Of a DNA stretch of 64,000 nucleotides, positions 43,650-52,176 are shown piece after piece. The stretch's first letter is position 1, and each line of letters opens with the position of its first letter. The notes below the pieces were generated by a model, which was given only the letters and a program-made list of their open reading frames with translations, was not told the origin of the DNA and ran no database searches. This DNA comes from Streptomyces sp. NBC_01431 (GTDB lineage Bacteria > Actinomycetota > Actinomycetes > Streptomycetales > Streptomycetaceae): contig NZ_CP109496.1 in assembly GCF_036231355.1 (NCBI RefSeq), forward strand, positions 5,022,001 through 5,086,000, in the 5' to 3' direction. A program made the translations under genes and the position numbers.

Positions 43650-44804
43650 ATGTCCGCAGAACCAGAAGGGGCCGGGCCGCACGGACCCCTGGCCGGGTTC
43701 ACCGTCGGCGTCACCGCCGCCCGCCGCGCCGAGGAGCTCACCGCGCTGCTCACCCGGCGCGGAGCCGCGGTGGTGCACGCACCCGCCCTGCGCATCGTGC
43801 CGCTCGCCGACGACAGTGAACTCCTGGACGCCACCAGGGAGTTGATCGCCAAGGTCCCCGACACGGTGGTCGCCACCACCGCCATCGGGTTCCGCGGCTG
43901 GATCGAGGCGGCCGACGGCTGGGGGATCGGCGACGCGCTCCTCACGACGCTCCAGGGCGTCGAACTGCTCGCGCGCGGGCCCAAGGTCAAGGGGGCCGTG
44001 CGGGCCGCGGGTCTCACCGAGCAGTGGTCGCCGTCCTCGGAGTCGATGGCCGAGGTGCTCGACCGGCTGCTCGCCGAGGGCGTCGCGGGGCGGCGGATCG
44101 CCATCCAGCTGCACGGTGAGCCGCTGCCGGGCTTCGTGGAGTCGCTGCGCGCCGGCGGCGCGGAGGTCATCGGGGTGCCGGTCTACCGGTGGATGCCGCC
44201 GGAGGACATCGCGCCCCTCGACCGGCTCCTGGACGCGGCGCTCTCGCGCGGCCTGGACGCGCTCACCTTCACCAGCGCCCCGGCCGCCGCCTCCCTGCTG
44301 TCGCGAGCCGAGGAGCGCGGCATGCTCGCCGAACTCCTCGGCGCGCTCCACCACGACGTGCTGCCGGTCTGCGTCGGCCCGGTCACCGCGCTGCCGTTGC
44401 AGGCCCGCGGTGTACCGGCACTCGCCCCCGAACGCTTCCGCCTCGGTCCGCTGGTGCAGCTCCTGTGCACCGAACTCCCGGCCCGCTCAAGGGTGTTGCC
44501 GCTGGCCGGCCACCGCGTCGAGATCCGCGGTCACGCCGTCCTGGTGGACGGCGACCTGCGCCCGGTCCCACCGGCCGGAATGGCCCTCCTTCGGACCCTG
44601 TCCAGGCGCCCCGGCTGGGTGGTCCCGCGCGCCGAACTGCTCCGCGCGCTGCCGGGCTCGGGCACCGACGAACACGCGGTGGAGACGGCGATGACCAGGC
44701 TCCGCACGGCACTTGGCGCCCCCCGCCTCATCCAGACGGTGGTCAAGCGCGGCTACCGGCTGTCCCTCGACGCGGCGGCCGACGCCAAGTACTCGGACGG
44801 CTGA
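43650..44804 (+). CDS. nnaR: NnaR-like nitrate assimilation regulator (HemD-like domain plus winged helix)
   Basis: A 384-residue fusion. Residues 15-265 resemble uroporphyrinogen-III synthase (HemD), starting GFTVGVTAARRAEELTALL and including LTFTSAPAAASLL. Residues 285-378 form an OmpR/PhoB-type winged helix with VVPRAELLRALPGSG and IQTVVKRGYRL. NnaR of S. coelicolor has this architecture and activates nitrate/nitrite genes with GlnR; adjacency to narK and a GlnR-like box upstream support orthology. Whether the HemD part still makes or binds a tetrapyrrole cannot be told. GGAG lies 5 nt before the ATG. Confidence 0.9.
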   Translation: MSAEPEGAGPHGPLAGFTVGVTAARRAEELTALLTRRGAAVVHAPALRIVPLADDSELLDATRELIAKVPDTVVATTAIGFRGWIEAADGWGIGDALLTTLQGVELLARGPKVKGAVRAAGLTEQWSPSSESMAEVLDRLLAEGVAGRRIAIQLHGEPLPGFVESLRAGGAEVIGVPVYRWMPPEDIAPLDRLLDAALSRGLDALTFTSAPAAASLLSRAEERGMLAELLGALHHDVLPVCVGPVTALPLQARGVPALAPERFRLGPLVQLLCTELPARSRVLPLAGHRVEIRGHAVLVDGDLRPVPPAGMALLRTLSRRPGWVVPRAELLRALPGSGTDEHAVETAMTRLRTALGAPRLIQTVVKRGYRLSLDAAADAKYSDG

Positions 44805-44839
44805 GCGACCGCCGGGCCCGCCGCGGGGCCTGCGCCGTT

Positions 44840-44845
44840 TACCGT
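44840..44845 (+). promoter_or_regulatory. Candidate -10 element for the leaderless GNAT gene
   Basis: TACCGT ends 6 nt before the ATG at 44852, and no Shine-Dalgarno sequence is present. A short leaderless transcript is suggested. Confidence 0.4.
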
Positions 44846-44851
44846 ACGGAC

Positions 44852-45361
44852 ATGATCACGATTCGCCCCGCGGTCCTCGACGACGCGGCCGCCCTCGCCG
44901 CCGCCCTGCTGCGCAACCGGGAGCACATGCGGCCCTGGGAGCCGCACCGGGCCGATGCCTTCTACACGGCCGCCGGCCAGGCGGAGCGGCTCTCGGATGT
45001 GGGGGCGCACCGACTCGTCTGTGCCGACGGCGACCGGATCGTCGGGCTCGCCACGCTGTCCGGGGTCGCGCTCGGGCCGTTCTGCAGCGCGAGCCTCGGG
45101 TACTGGGTCGACGCCGAGTACACCGGCCGGGGCCTGGCCACCCGTGCCGTCGAGGAGACCTGCCGGCTGGCGCTCGACCGGCTCGGACTGCACCGCGTCG
45201 AGGCGGGCACCGTGCCGCACAACACCGCCTCCCAGCGCGTCCTGCGCAAGACCGGCTTCGAGGAGTTCGGACTCGCTCCGCGCTATCTGCACATCGACGG
45301 CGAGTGGCGCGACCACCGCCTCTTCCAGCGGATCCTGCACGACGGGCCGCCCGCACGGTGA
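44852..45361 (+). CDS. GNAT acetyltransferase, RimJ/RimL type
   Basis: A 169-residue N-acetyltransferase. The acetyl-CoA pyrophosphate loop is AEYTGRGLATRAVEETCRLA, and VEAGTVPHNTASQRVLRKTGF is the RimJ/RimL-type motif B, with the conserved Asn and Ser. Family members acetylate ribosomal-protein N-termini or small amines; the substrate here is open. The start is leaderless-like. The 47-bp gap after nnaR suggests separate transcription. Confidence 0.9.
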   Translation: MITIRPAVLDDAAALAAALLRNREHMRPWEPHRADAFYTAAGQAERLSDVGAHRLVCADGDRIVGLATLSGVALGPFCSASLGYWVDAEYTGRGLATRAVEETCRLALDRLGLHRVEAGTVPHNTASQRVLRKTGFEEFGLAPRYLHIDGEWRDHRLFQRILHDGPPAR

Positions 45362-45462
45362 CCGCCCGGCCAACCGGCCGGTAGGAGGGGTTCCGGGGGC
45401 GGCCCGCGGCGGGCACTCTGGGGGGTGGCACTCACCGGTAACCCCTAGGCGGTGACAGGCGC

Positions 45463-46023
45463 ATGGTGCGGTTCGACTCGGGGCGGATCTGTCTGGATCT
45501 GCTGGCGACCGGGGCGTACGAGAGAGAACAGCTCGACAGCACCGCACAGTTGGGTCAATGGCTGCTGCGGGCCGGCCTGGTCCCCCGCGGCACGCCGCTC
45601 ACCCGACTCGACGGCGACTGGCCGGCCCGGTTCATCGAACTGCGCTACTGCATCGGCCAGTTGGTCATGGCCGAGCTGAATGGACCGGTCGGCGGCGCGC
45701 CCGCCGCACTCGACCGGGTCAACGCGCTCGCCGCCGCCGCACCCCCGGGCGTACGTGCGATCCGGGGCGCCGACGGCGGACTCGTACGCACCCTGAGCCG
45801 CGCCCCCGAATGCGGCGCGCTGCTCGCCGCCGTCGCCCGCGACGCCGTCGACCTGCTCACCGACCCCGAGGCGCGGGCCCGGCTGCGCCAGTGCGAGGGC
45901 GACAACTGCCGGCTGCTGTATCTGGACACCTCGCGGGGCCGGCGGCGCCGCTGGTGTTCCAGCGAGGTGTGCGGGAACCGGGAGCGGGTCGCCCGCCACC
46001 GGCGCCGCGTCGCCGCGCTCTGA
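45463..46023 (+). CDS. CGNR zinc-finger protein (putative stress-linked regulator)
   Basis: A 186-residue protein of the ABATE/CGNR family. The N-terminal helical domain includes FDSGRICLDLLATGAY. The C-terminal zinc finger has Cys144, Cys149, Cys165 and Cys170 within QCEGDNCRLLY and WCSSEVCGNRERV, followed by an Arg-rich tail. These proteins are thought to bind DNA and act as transcription factors, largely by inference in the literature. An inverted repeat TCACCG-N12-CGGTGA (45432-45455) lies just upstream of the start and could be an autoregulatory site. Confidence 0.9.
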   Translation: MVRFDSGRICLDLLATGAYEREQLDSTAQLGQWLLRAGLVPRGTPLTRLDGDWPARFIELRYCIGQLVMAELNGPVGGAPAALDRVNALAAAAPPGVRAIRGADGGLVRTLSRAPECGALLAAVARDAVDLLTDPEARARLRQCEGDNCRLLYLDTSRGRRRRWCSSEVCGNRERVARHRRRVAAL

Positions 46024-46134
46024 GCGGACCCCGCTCCGCGGGCCCGAGCCCGATCAGGACCGAGCCCGAACAGCCCCGGGTCCGCCGGGCACGGGTCTGA
46101 GCAGGCCGGAGAAAGAAAAACCCGCCGCTTTTGA

Positions 46135-46152
46135 ATGGTTCCCGTCAACCAT
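46135..46152. promoter_or_regulatory. Inverted repeat ATGGTT-N6-AACCAT upstream of the ECF sigma gene
   Basis: Perfect 6-bp arms at 46135-46140 and 46147-46152 lie about 65 nt before the chosen TTG start. The right arm gives GTCAACC, which resembles the AAC-containing -35 of many ECF promoters, so it may be part of an autoregulated promoter. Confidence 0.3.
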
Positions 46153-46216
46153 CCGTATGGGGAGGTGTACCGGCGCGCAGCCGCACGCCGGAATGGTCTC
46201 GACCTGGAGGTGCCGG

Positions 46217-46780
46217 TTGCGCAAGGATGCCGCCGTGGCCGATGACCGCCCACTCGGGGCCCGGCACCGCTCCGTGCCCGACGAGGAGCTGATGAGGGCG
46301 CTGTACCGCGAACACGCGGGACCGCTGCTCGCGTACGTCATGCGCCTGGTCGCGGGGGACCGCCAGCGCGCCGAGGACGTCGTGCAGGAAACGCTCATCC
46401 GTGCCTGGAAGAACGCCGGTCAGCTCAACCGGGCCACCGGTTCGGTCCGCCCCTGGCTGGTGACGGTCGCGCGCCGCATCGTCATCGACGCCCACCGCAG
46501 CCGGCAGGCCCGGCCGCAGGAGGTCGATCCGTCGCCGCTGGAGGTCATGCCCGCGGAGGACGAGATCGACAAGGCGTTGTGGCTGATGACCCTCTCCGAC
46601 GCGCTCGACGACCTGACCCCGGCCCACCGGGAGGCGCTGGTCGAGACGTACTTCAAGGGCCGTACGGTCAATGAGGCGGCCCAGGCGCTGGGCGTACCCA
46701 GCGGGACCGTGCGGTCCCGGGTGTTCTACGCACTGCGCTCCATGAAACTCGCACTGGAGGAACGGGGGGTGACGGCATGA
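46217..46780 (+). CDS. ECF-type sigma factor
   Basis: A 187-residue group-4 sigma factor. Region 2 is LLAYVMRLVAGDRQRAEDVVQETLIRAW, and region 4 includes LTPAHREALVETYF and NEAAQALGVPSGTVRSRVFYAL. The TTG at 46217 has a perfect GGAGG 6 nt upstream and is preferred over ATGs at 46157 and 46193, whose codons look non-coding; a GTG at 46235 is also possible. The 3' end overlaps the zinc-finger anti-sigma gene by 4 bp. Position before a helicase and the malic enzyme gene suggests the S. coelicolor sigU-rsuA pair as I recall it, and the sequence also resembles mycobacterial SigL. Confidence 0.88.
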   Translation: MRKDAAVADDRPLGARHRSVPDEELMRALYREHAGPLLAYVMRLVAGDRQRAEDVVQETLIRAWKNAGQLNRATGSVRPWLVTVARRIVIDAHRSRQARPQEVDPSPLEVMPAEDEIDKALWLMTLSDALDDLTPAHREALVETYFKGRTVNEAAQALGVPSGTVRSRVFYALRSMKLALEERGVTA

Positions 46781-47538
46781 CGACCGGGGAATTCGCCGAG
46801 GGCTCGCTGCACGAGGCGGTCGGCGCTTACGCGCTCGGCATCCTCGACGACGCCGAGGCCACCGCCTTCGAGGCGCACCTCGCCGGCTGCGAGCTGTGCG
46901 CCGCGGAACTCGACGCCCTCGCGGGCATGGAACCGATGCTGGCCACCCTGAAGGAGTTCCCGGGCCCCGCCGCCCAGCCGCTGCGGCCGGTCCCGCCCGG
47001 GATGACCGAGGCCCTGATCGGCCAGGTCGCGGCCCAGCGCGTCAAGCGCCGCAAGCGCGCCACGTATCTGCTCGCGGCCGCGGCCGCGCTGATCTTCGGG
47101 GGACCGGCGGTCGCCGTCGTGGTGGCCTCCGAGGACACCGGCACCCACCAGAGCGCCGAGGCGCACCCGACCAGCCCCGCCGAGGACGCCTTCTTCAACC
47201 ACATGAGCCAGAAGGTCTCGGCCACCGACCCGGCGACCCAGGTCACCGCGACCGTGGGCACCGAGGCCAAGGCCTGGGGCACCCACACCGTCCTGGAGCT
47301 GAAGAACGTCAAGGGCCCGCTGAAGTGCAGCCTGATCGCGGTCGCCAAGAACGGCGAGCAGGAGACGGTGACGTCCTGGGCCGTGCCGAACTGGGGCTAC
47401 GGCATCAAGGACAGCCCGCACCCGTCGGCGAAGTACCCGCTGTACGTGCACGGCGGCACCGCGCTGAACCGCGACCAGATCGACCACTTCGAGGTCCGTA
47501 CGTTCGACGGGAAGGCCCTCGTGGACGTCCCGGCGTGA
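46777..47538 (+). CDS. Anti-sigma factor, zinc-binding membrane type (RskA-like)
   Basis: A 253-residue regulator of the preceding sigma factor. The N-terminal ZAS/zf-HC2-like domain has His12, His34, Cys38 and Cys41 (HLAGCELC). One membrane helix is at about 94-116 (YLLAAAAALIFGGPAVAVVV), and the extracellular C-terminal domain of about 135 residues has the RskA C-terminal beta-rich pattern (TVLELKNVKGPLKC, VTSWAVPNWGY). The 4-bp ATGA overlap ensures stoichiometric production. Release probably needs regulated proteolysis of the extracellular domain. Confidence 0.92.
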   Translation: MTTGEFAEGSLHEAVGAYALGILDDAEATAFEAHLAGCELCAAELDALAGMEPMLATLKEFPGPAAQPLRPVPPGMTEALIGQVAAQRVKRRKRATYLLAAAAALIFGGPAVAVVVASEDTGTHQSAEAHPTSPAEDAFFNHMSQKVSATDPATQVTATVGTEAKAWGTHTVLELKNVKGPLKCSLIAVAKNGEQETVTSWAVPNWGYGIKDSPHPSAKYPLYVHGGTALNRDQIDHFEVRTFDGKALVDVPA

Positions 47539-47590
47539 GCCGCGCCCGGCCCCCCTCGTCCCGACATGCGGTCGGACGCCGAATTGTGGC

Positions 47591-47619
47591 CTGACACAGG
47601 GTCCCCCGTCGCGTACGGT
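47591..47619 (+). promoter_or_regulatory. Promoter of the HelD-like helicase gene
   Basis: CTGACA (47591-47596), a 17-nt spacer and TACGGT (47614-47619) form the best housekeeping-type promoter seen in the window. The start site would be about 30 nt before the GTG at 47656. Confidence 0.55.
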
Positions 47620-47655
47620 TGACGGCTGCCCAATGCACGTCAGAAGGGGGCCTCG

Positions 47656-50049
47656 GTGGCCGCGCAGGATGCCGCTGTCGATTCCGCTGCCGGTACCTCC
47701 GAATCCGCTGTGGATTCGGTCCGGGAACGCGAAATCGCTGGGGAACAGGTACATCTCGACCAGGTGTACCGCCGCCTGGAGGAGAAGATCCACGAGGCGG
47801 AGTTCCTGATGAACGACGCCGCCAAGCGCGGTCAGGTCGGAACGCCCGGCGCACTCGCCGAACGCGACGCCCAGGTCTTCCGGGCGGGGGTCCACCTCAA
47901 CCGGCTCAACAACGAGTTCGAGGACTTCCTCTTCGGCCGGATCGACCTGCTGCTCGGCAAGGACGGCAAGAAGGGCCCGGACGGCGCGTACACCTCGGTC
48001 GATCCGGCCGAGGACGCCGTGCGCCCCGACGGCACGGCCGACATCGCGGAAACCCTCCACATCGGCCGGATCGGCGTGCTGGACGCCGACTACTCGCCGC
48101 TGGTCATCGACTGGCGGGCACCGGCCGCGGCGCCGTTCTACCGCTCGACGCCGGTCGACCCCGGCCGGGTCGTACGCCGCCGGGTCATCCGGTCCAAGGG
48201 CCGCAAGGTGCTCGGCGTCGAGGACGACCTGATGCGCCCCGAGCTCAAGGCGACCCTGGACGGCGCCGAGCTGCCCGTCATCGGCGACGGCGCGCTGATG
48301 GCGGCGCTCGGCCAGGCCCGCAGCCACACCATGCGGGACATCGTGGCCTCCATCCAGGCCGAACAGGACCTGGTGATCCGCGCCCCGGCCGCCTCCGTGA
48401 CGTACGTCGAGGGCGGCCCCGGCACCGGCAAGACCGCCGTCGCGCTGCACCGCGCGGCCTATCTGCTCTACCAGGACCGGCGCCGCTACGCGGGCGGCAT
48501 CCTGATCGTCTCGCCGACCCCGCTGCTCGTGGCGTACACCGAGGGCGTGCTGCCCTCGCTCGGCGAGGAGGGCCAGGTCGCGATCCGTGCGGTCGGCAAC
48601 CTCGTGGACGGCGCGGAGGCGACCGAGTACGACGACCCCGCGGTCGCCCGCATCAAGGGTTCCTCGCGGATGCTCCACGTGCTGCGCAAGGCCGCCAGGG
48701 GCGCCCTGGAAGGCCCTGGGGAGAACAGCGGTCGCTCCAGACGCCGCGGCGGCCGCCAGCTCGCCCTCGGCGAGGAGGCGCCCGCCCCCCAGCCCGGACG
48801 GCGGCTTCGGGTCGTCGCGTTCGGCGCCCGCATCGAGCTGGAGGCGGACGAACTGCGCCACATCCGCCAGAGCGTGCTCGGCGGCACCGCGCCCGTCAAC
48901 CTGCTGCGCCCGCGCGCCCGCAGGCTGCTGCTCGACGCGTTGTGGGCCAAGTCCGGCGCGGCCGGGCGCCACACCGACCCGGAACTCGCCGCCGAACTGC
49001 GCTCCTCCTTCGACGACGACATCTCCTCCGAGGACAGCTTCATCGCCTTCCTCGACGCGTGGTGGCCGGAGCTCACCCCGCGCGGGGTGCTCGCCGCGAT
49101 GGCCGACGAGCGGCGCCTCGCGCGCTGGGCCCGGCGCACCCTCAACCAGGGCGAGGTGCGCCGTCTCGCCCGCTCGCTGGCCCGGACCGCCGAGGGCGCC
49201 TTCTCGGTGCACGACGTGGCGCTCCTGGACGAGTTGGAGACGCTGCTCGGCGCCCCGGCGAGGCCGCGCAGGAAGCGCGAGTACGACCCGCTGGACGCGC
49301 TCACCGGCCTCGAAGAGCTGATGCCGCAGCGCGAGGAGAGCCAGCGCGAGCGCGCGGAGCGGCTCGCCCAGGAGCGCACCGAGTACGCGCACGTCATCGT
49401 GGACGAGGCGCAGGACCTGACACCCATGCAGTGGCGGATGGTCGGCCGCCGCGGCCGCACCGCAACCTGGACGGTGGTCGGCGACCCCGCCCAGTCCTCG
49501 TGGTCCGACCCGGACGAGGCGGCCGAGGCCCGCGACGAGGCGCTGGGCAGCCGCCCGCGCCGCCGCTTCGAGCTCACGGTGAACTACCGCAACCCGGCCG
49601 AGATCGCCGAACTGGCCGCCAAGGTACTGGAGTTGGCGATGCCGGGCATGAAGTCCCCGGCCGCGGTCCGCTCGACGGGGGTGGAGCCGCGGTTCGCCCC
49701 CGTGCGCGACGGGGACCTCGCCCGGTCCGTACGGGAGGAGGCGGCGCGGCTGCTCGACCAGGTGGACGGCACGGTCGGCGTCGTCGTCGCGATGCGGCGC
49801 CGCGACCAGGCTGCGCGCTGGCTGGCGGGGCTCGGGGAGCGCGTCGTGGCGCTGGGCAGCCTGGAGGCGAAGGGCCTGGAGTACGACGCCACCGTTGTCG
49901 TGTCCCCGGCGGAGATCGCGGACGAGTCTCCGGCCGGACTGCGGGTCCTGTACGTGGCGCTGACCCGGGCGACCCAGCAGCTCACGGTCATCTCCGGCGA
50001 GCGCGACGAGCCCGACGCGGACGGGGTGCCGGACCTTCTGCGCGATTGA
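47656..50049 (+). CDS. HelD-like SF1 helicase / RNA polymerase recycling factor
   Basis: A 797-residue UvrD/Rep-related ATPase. The N-terminal 150 residues contain a predicted coiled coil (HLDQVYRRLEEKIHEAEFL) that in HelD proteins inserts into RNA polymerase. Motif I is GGPGTGKTAVALHRAAYLLY (Lys259), motif II is VIVDEAQDLTPMQWRM, and motif VI is LYVALTRATQQLTVI. Actinobacterial HelD removes RNA polymerase from stalled or terminated complexes and can confer rifampicin tolerance. The GTG start has GAAGGGGG close upstream. It is transcribed from its own promoter after the anti-sigma gene. Confidence 0.93.
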   Translation: MAAQDAAVDSAAGTSESAVDSVREREIAGEQVHLDQVYRRLEEKIHEAEFLMNDAAKRGQVGTPGALAERDAQVFRAGVHLNRLNNEFEDFLFGRIDLLLGKDGKKGPDGAYTSVDPAEDAVRPDGTADIAETLHIGRIGVLDADYSPLVIDWRAPAAAPFYRSTPVDPGRVVRRRVIRSKGRKVLGVEDDLMRPELKATLDGAELPVIGDGALMAALGQARSHTMRDIVASIQAEQDLVIRAPAASVTYVEGGPGTGKTAVALHRAAYLLYQDRRRYAGGILIVSPTPLLVAYTEGVLPSLGEEGQVAIRAVGNLVDGAEATEYDDPAVARIKGSSRMLHVLRKAARGALEGPGENSGRSRRRGGRQLALGEEAPAPQPGRRLRVVAFGARIELEADELRHIRQSVLGGTAPVNLLRPRARRLLLDALWAKSGAAGRHTDPELAAELRSSFDDDISSEDSFIAFLDAWWPELTPRGVLAAMADERRLARWARRTLNQGEVRRLARSLARTAEGAFSVHDVALLDELETLLGAPARPRRKREYDPLDALTGLEELMPQREESQRERAERLAQERTEYAHVIVDEAQDLTPMQWRMVGRRGRTATWTVVGDPAQSSWSDPDEAAEARDEALGSRPRRRFELTVNYRNPAEIAELAAKVLELAMPGMKSPAAVRSTGVEPRFAPVRDGDLARSVREEAARLLDQVDGTVGVVVAMRRRDQAARWLAGLGERVVALGSLEAKGLEYDATVVVSPAEIADESPAGLRVLYVALTRATQQLTVISGERDEPDADGVPDLLRD

Positions 50050-50096
50050 ATGTGAGTCAACACGCGATGCGGGGATCACTTCCCGGGGTGGTTTGT

Positions 50097-50250
50097 TAGC
50101 CTGGGTGTGGCACCGGCTCGATCCAAGCCCCCGGGCCCAACCTTAGTCGCTTAGAGCGACCACTTGCCGCGAGGCGAGCATGGCGGGTCGGTGTCATTAA
50201 CGTGAGCGACAGGCCCACGTCATCTGCGGATGGCGTGGGCCTGTTGTTGT
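50097..50250 (+). ncRNA. Candidate small RNA or leader RNA downstream of helD
   Basis: A TAGCCT hexamer would start an RNA near 50108. The predicted transcript of about 140 nt contains a GTCGCT/AGCGAC hairpin, a mini-ORF ATG-GCG-GGT-CGG-TGT-CAT-TAA preceded by GAGG, and an intrinsic terminator with a T-rich tail (50241-50251). It may be an independent sRNA, a processed 3' UTR of helD, or an attenuator; no known family was recognised. Confidence 0.4.
50210..50243 (+). terminator. Intrinsic terminator with T-rich tail
   Basis: Ten perfect base pairs (50210-50219 and 50234-50243), plus three more CAT/ATG pairs inside, are followed by TTGTTGTTGG. This is one of the few Rho-independent-looking terminators here with a T-rich tract. 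Confidence 0.8.
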
Positions 50251-50272
50251 TGGTGGAAGGTGGGCGGGGCCG

Positions 50273-50338
50273 TCGGTCCCTCGTCGGTCAATCCTCGGTC
50301 CGTCCTTGGTCCGTCCTCGGTCACTCATCGGTCCGGAT
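50273..50338 (+). repeat. Six tandem 11-bp repeats TCGGTCCGTCC upstream of the malic enzyme gene
   Basis: Units begin at 50273, 50284, 50295, 50306, 50317 and 50328. The YGGTC core is kept in all six, and the remaining six bases vary. The strict 11-bp period places every core on nearly the same face of the helix. The array sits between a terminator and the malic-enzyme leader, about 175 nt before the ATG. Confidence 0.85.
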
Positions 50339-50513
50339 CGGCGGCAGGGGCTTCCGTCGGACTGTCAATTTCTCGTATGGTGGAAATTACTTTCCGAAAA
50401 AGGGCGCCCATTATCGGCTACCAGCCAGTAGGTGCGACCATCGGATAGCGCCGCCTTGCGCCACAGCCGGGCGGCGCTGGCAACGAAGCTAGGGAAAGCA
50501 GAGGAACCCGGTC

Positions 50514-51947
50514 ATGGCAACGGCGCCCAGCGTCTCGTACTCGATGACGGCCCGGCTGGAGGTCCCCGCGAGCGGGACCGCGGTCAGCCAGCTCACCACG
50601 GCCGTGGAGTCCTCCGGAGGCTCGGTCACCGGCCTCGACGTGACCGCCTCCGGCCACGAGAAGCTGCGCATCGACGTCACCATCGCGGCGACCTCGACCG
50701 CGCACGCGGACGAGATCGTCGACAAGCTCCGCTCGGTCGAGGGCGTCGAGGTCGGCAAGGTCTCCGACCGTACGTTCCTGATGCACCTCGGCGGCAAGAT
50801 CGAGATGGCGTCCAAGCACCCCATCCGCAACCGTGACGACCTCTCGATGATCTACACCCCGGGCGTGGCCCGCGTGTGCATGGCGATCGCCGAGAACCCC
50901 GAGGACGCCCGCCGCCTCACCATCAAGCGCAACTCCGTCGCAGTCGTGACGGACGGCTCCGCGGTACTCGGCCTCGGCAACATCGGCCCGATGGCCGCGC
51001 TGCCCGTCATGGAGGGCAAGGCCGCCCTCTTCAAGCGCTTCGCCGGCATCGACGCCTGGCCGATCTGCCTGGACACCCAGGACACCGACGCCATCGTCGA
51101 GATCGTCAAGGCGATCGCCCCCGGCTTCGCGGGCATCAACCTCGAAGACATCTCCGCGCCCCGCTGCTTCGAGATCGAGGCCCGGCTGCGCGAGGCCCTC
51201 GACATCCCCGTCTTCCACGACGACCAGCACGGCACCGCGATCGTGGTGCTCGCCTCGCTGACCAACGCACTGCGCGTGGTGGGCAAGGGAATTGGGGACG
51301 TACGCGTCGTCATGTCCGGCGCCGGCGCGGCCGGTACGGCCATCCTCAAGCTGCTGCTCGCCGCCGGTGTCAAGAACGCCGTCGTCGCCGACATCCACGG
51401 CGTCGTGCACGCGGGCCGCGCCGACCTGGTCGACGCGAGCCCCGAGTCGGCGCTGCGCTGGATCGCCGACAACACCAACCCCGAGGGTCTGACCGGCACC
51501 CTCAAGGAGGCCGTCGTCGGCGCCGACGTCTTCATCGGCGTCTCCGCCCCGAACGTCCTGAACGGCGACGACGTGGCCGCCATGGCCGACGGCGCGATCG
51601 TGTTCGCGCTCGCGAACCCGGACCCCGAGGTCGACCCCGCAATCGCCCGCCAGACCGCGGCAGTTGTGGCCACCGGCCGCTCGGACTTCCCCAACCAGAT
51701 CAACAACGTGCTGGTCTTCCCGGGCGTCTTCCGGGGCCTGCTGGACGCTCAGTCCCGCACTGTCAACACCGAGATGATGCTGGCCGCCGCGGGCGCGCTC
51801 GCGGACGTCGTGGCGGAGAACGAGCTCAACGCGAACTACATCATCCCGTCGGTCTTCAACGACAAGGTCGCCGGGGCCGTCGCGGGAGCCGTGCGCAACG
51901 CCGCCAAGTCCGCCGGCGCCACTGTGACGGGCCCCACGTCGGTCTGA
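50514..51947 (+). CDS. NAD-dependent malic enzyme with N-terminal ACT domain
   Basis: A 477-residue enzyme that oxidatively decarboxylates malate to pyruvate. Residues 1-80 form an ACT-like regulatory domain (VSYSMTARLEVPASGTAVSQL). The malic core has DDLSMIYTPGVARV with the catalytic Tyr, RNSVAVVTDGSAVLGLGNIGP with a catalytic Lys just before, and FHDDQHGTAIVVLA with metal ligands; NAD binding is at VVMSGAGAAGTAILK. S. coelicolor has a characterised NAD-type enzyme in the same position as I recall, so NAD preference is inferred from orthology. The ATG follows AGAGGAAC about 6 nt upstream. Confidence 0.95.
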   Translation: MATAPSVSYSMTARLEVPASGTAVSQLTTAVESSGGSVTGLDVTASGHEKLRIDVTIAATSTAHADEIVDKLRSVEGVEVGKVSDRTFLMHLGGKIEMASKHPIRNRDDLSMIYTPGVARVCMAIAENPEDARRLTIKRNSVAVVTDGSAVLGLGNIGPMAALPVMEGKAALFKRFAGIDAWPICLDTQDTDAIVEIVKAIAPGFAGINLEDISAPRCFEIEARLREALDIPVFHDDQHGTAIVVLASLTNALRVVGKGIGDVRVVMSGAGAAGTAILKLLLAAGVKNAVVADIHGVVHAGRADLVDASPESALRWIADNTNPEGLTGTLKEAVVGADVFIGVSAPNVLNGDDVAAMADGAIVFALANPDPEVDPAIARQTAAVVATGRSDFPNQINNVLVFPGVFRGLLDAQSRTVNTEMMLAAAGALADVVAENELNANYIIPSVFNDKVAGAVAGAVRNAAKSAGATVTGPTSV

Positions 51948-52078
51948 GCTCCGGCGCGTCGCGGGATGCGGGCCAAGTAACGCCCCCTTAGGGTGGCGGA
52001 CCATGACCCGCATCCGCGCCGGCAGCCTCCCGGGACTCCTCGGGGGGTCTCTCCACGCAGTGCATACGGAGTCGACGG

Positions 52079-52109
52079 AGCGTCACCCTGTCGAGGCAGG
52101 GGCGCTTTT
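52079..52109 (+). terminator. Likely malic enzyme terminator
   Basis: AGCG/CGCT and CCCTG/CAGGG pairs with a small internal bulge and a loop are followed by TTTT. The stem is 9 bp in two blocks, so this is moderately supported. Confidence 0.5.
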
Positions 52110-52176
52110 CGTGTGACTCGGTGTGACTCGGGAGGGTGCCGGATTGGCTTTCCCGCCACAGGTGGGGGCAGGATGC

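Larger units (their letters stand above)
50050..50513. other. Intergenic region with candidate small RNA, terminator and phased repeats
   Basis: This 464-bp gap has no normal-sized gene. In order it holds a TAGCCT -10-like hexamer (50097-50102), a small hairpin GTCGCT-TAG-AGCGAC at about 50146-50160, a six-codon mini-ORF (MAGRCH) from 50180, a strong terminator (50210-50243), six 11-bp repeats (50273-50338) and then the malic-enzyme leader. Confidence 0.6.

Noticed and set aside
46726..50079. A 1117-residue reverse-strand ORF across the sigma and helicase region
   Set aside because: It is a shadow of the anti-sigma and helicase genes; the sense products carry intact catalytic and zinc motifs.
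50097..50250. 6C RNA identification for the spacer transcript
   Set aside because: The two C-run hairpins that define 6C RNA are not seen; the only C run has five Cs and is not in a hairpin loop.
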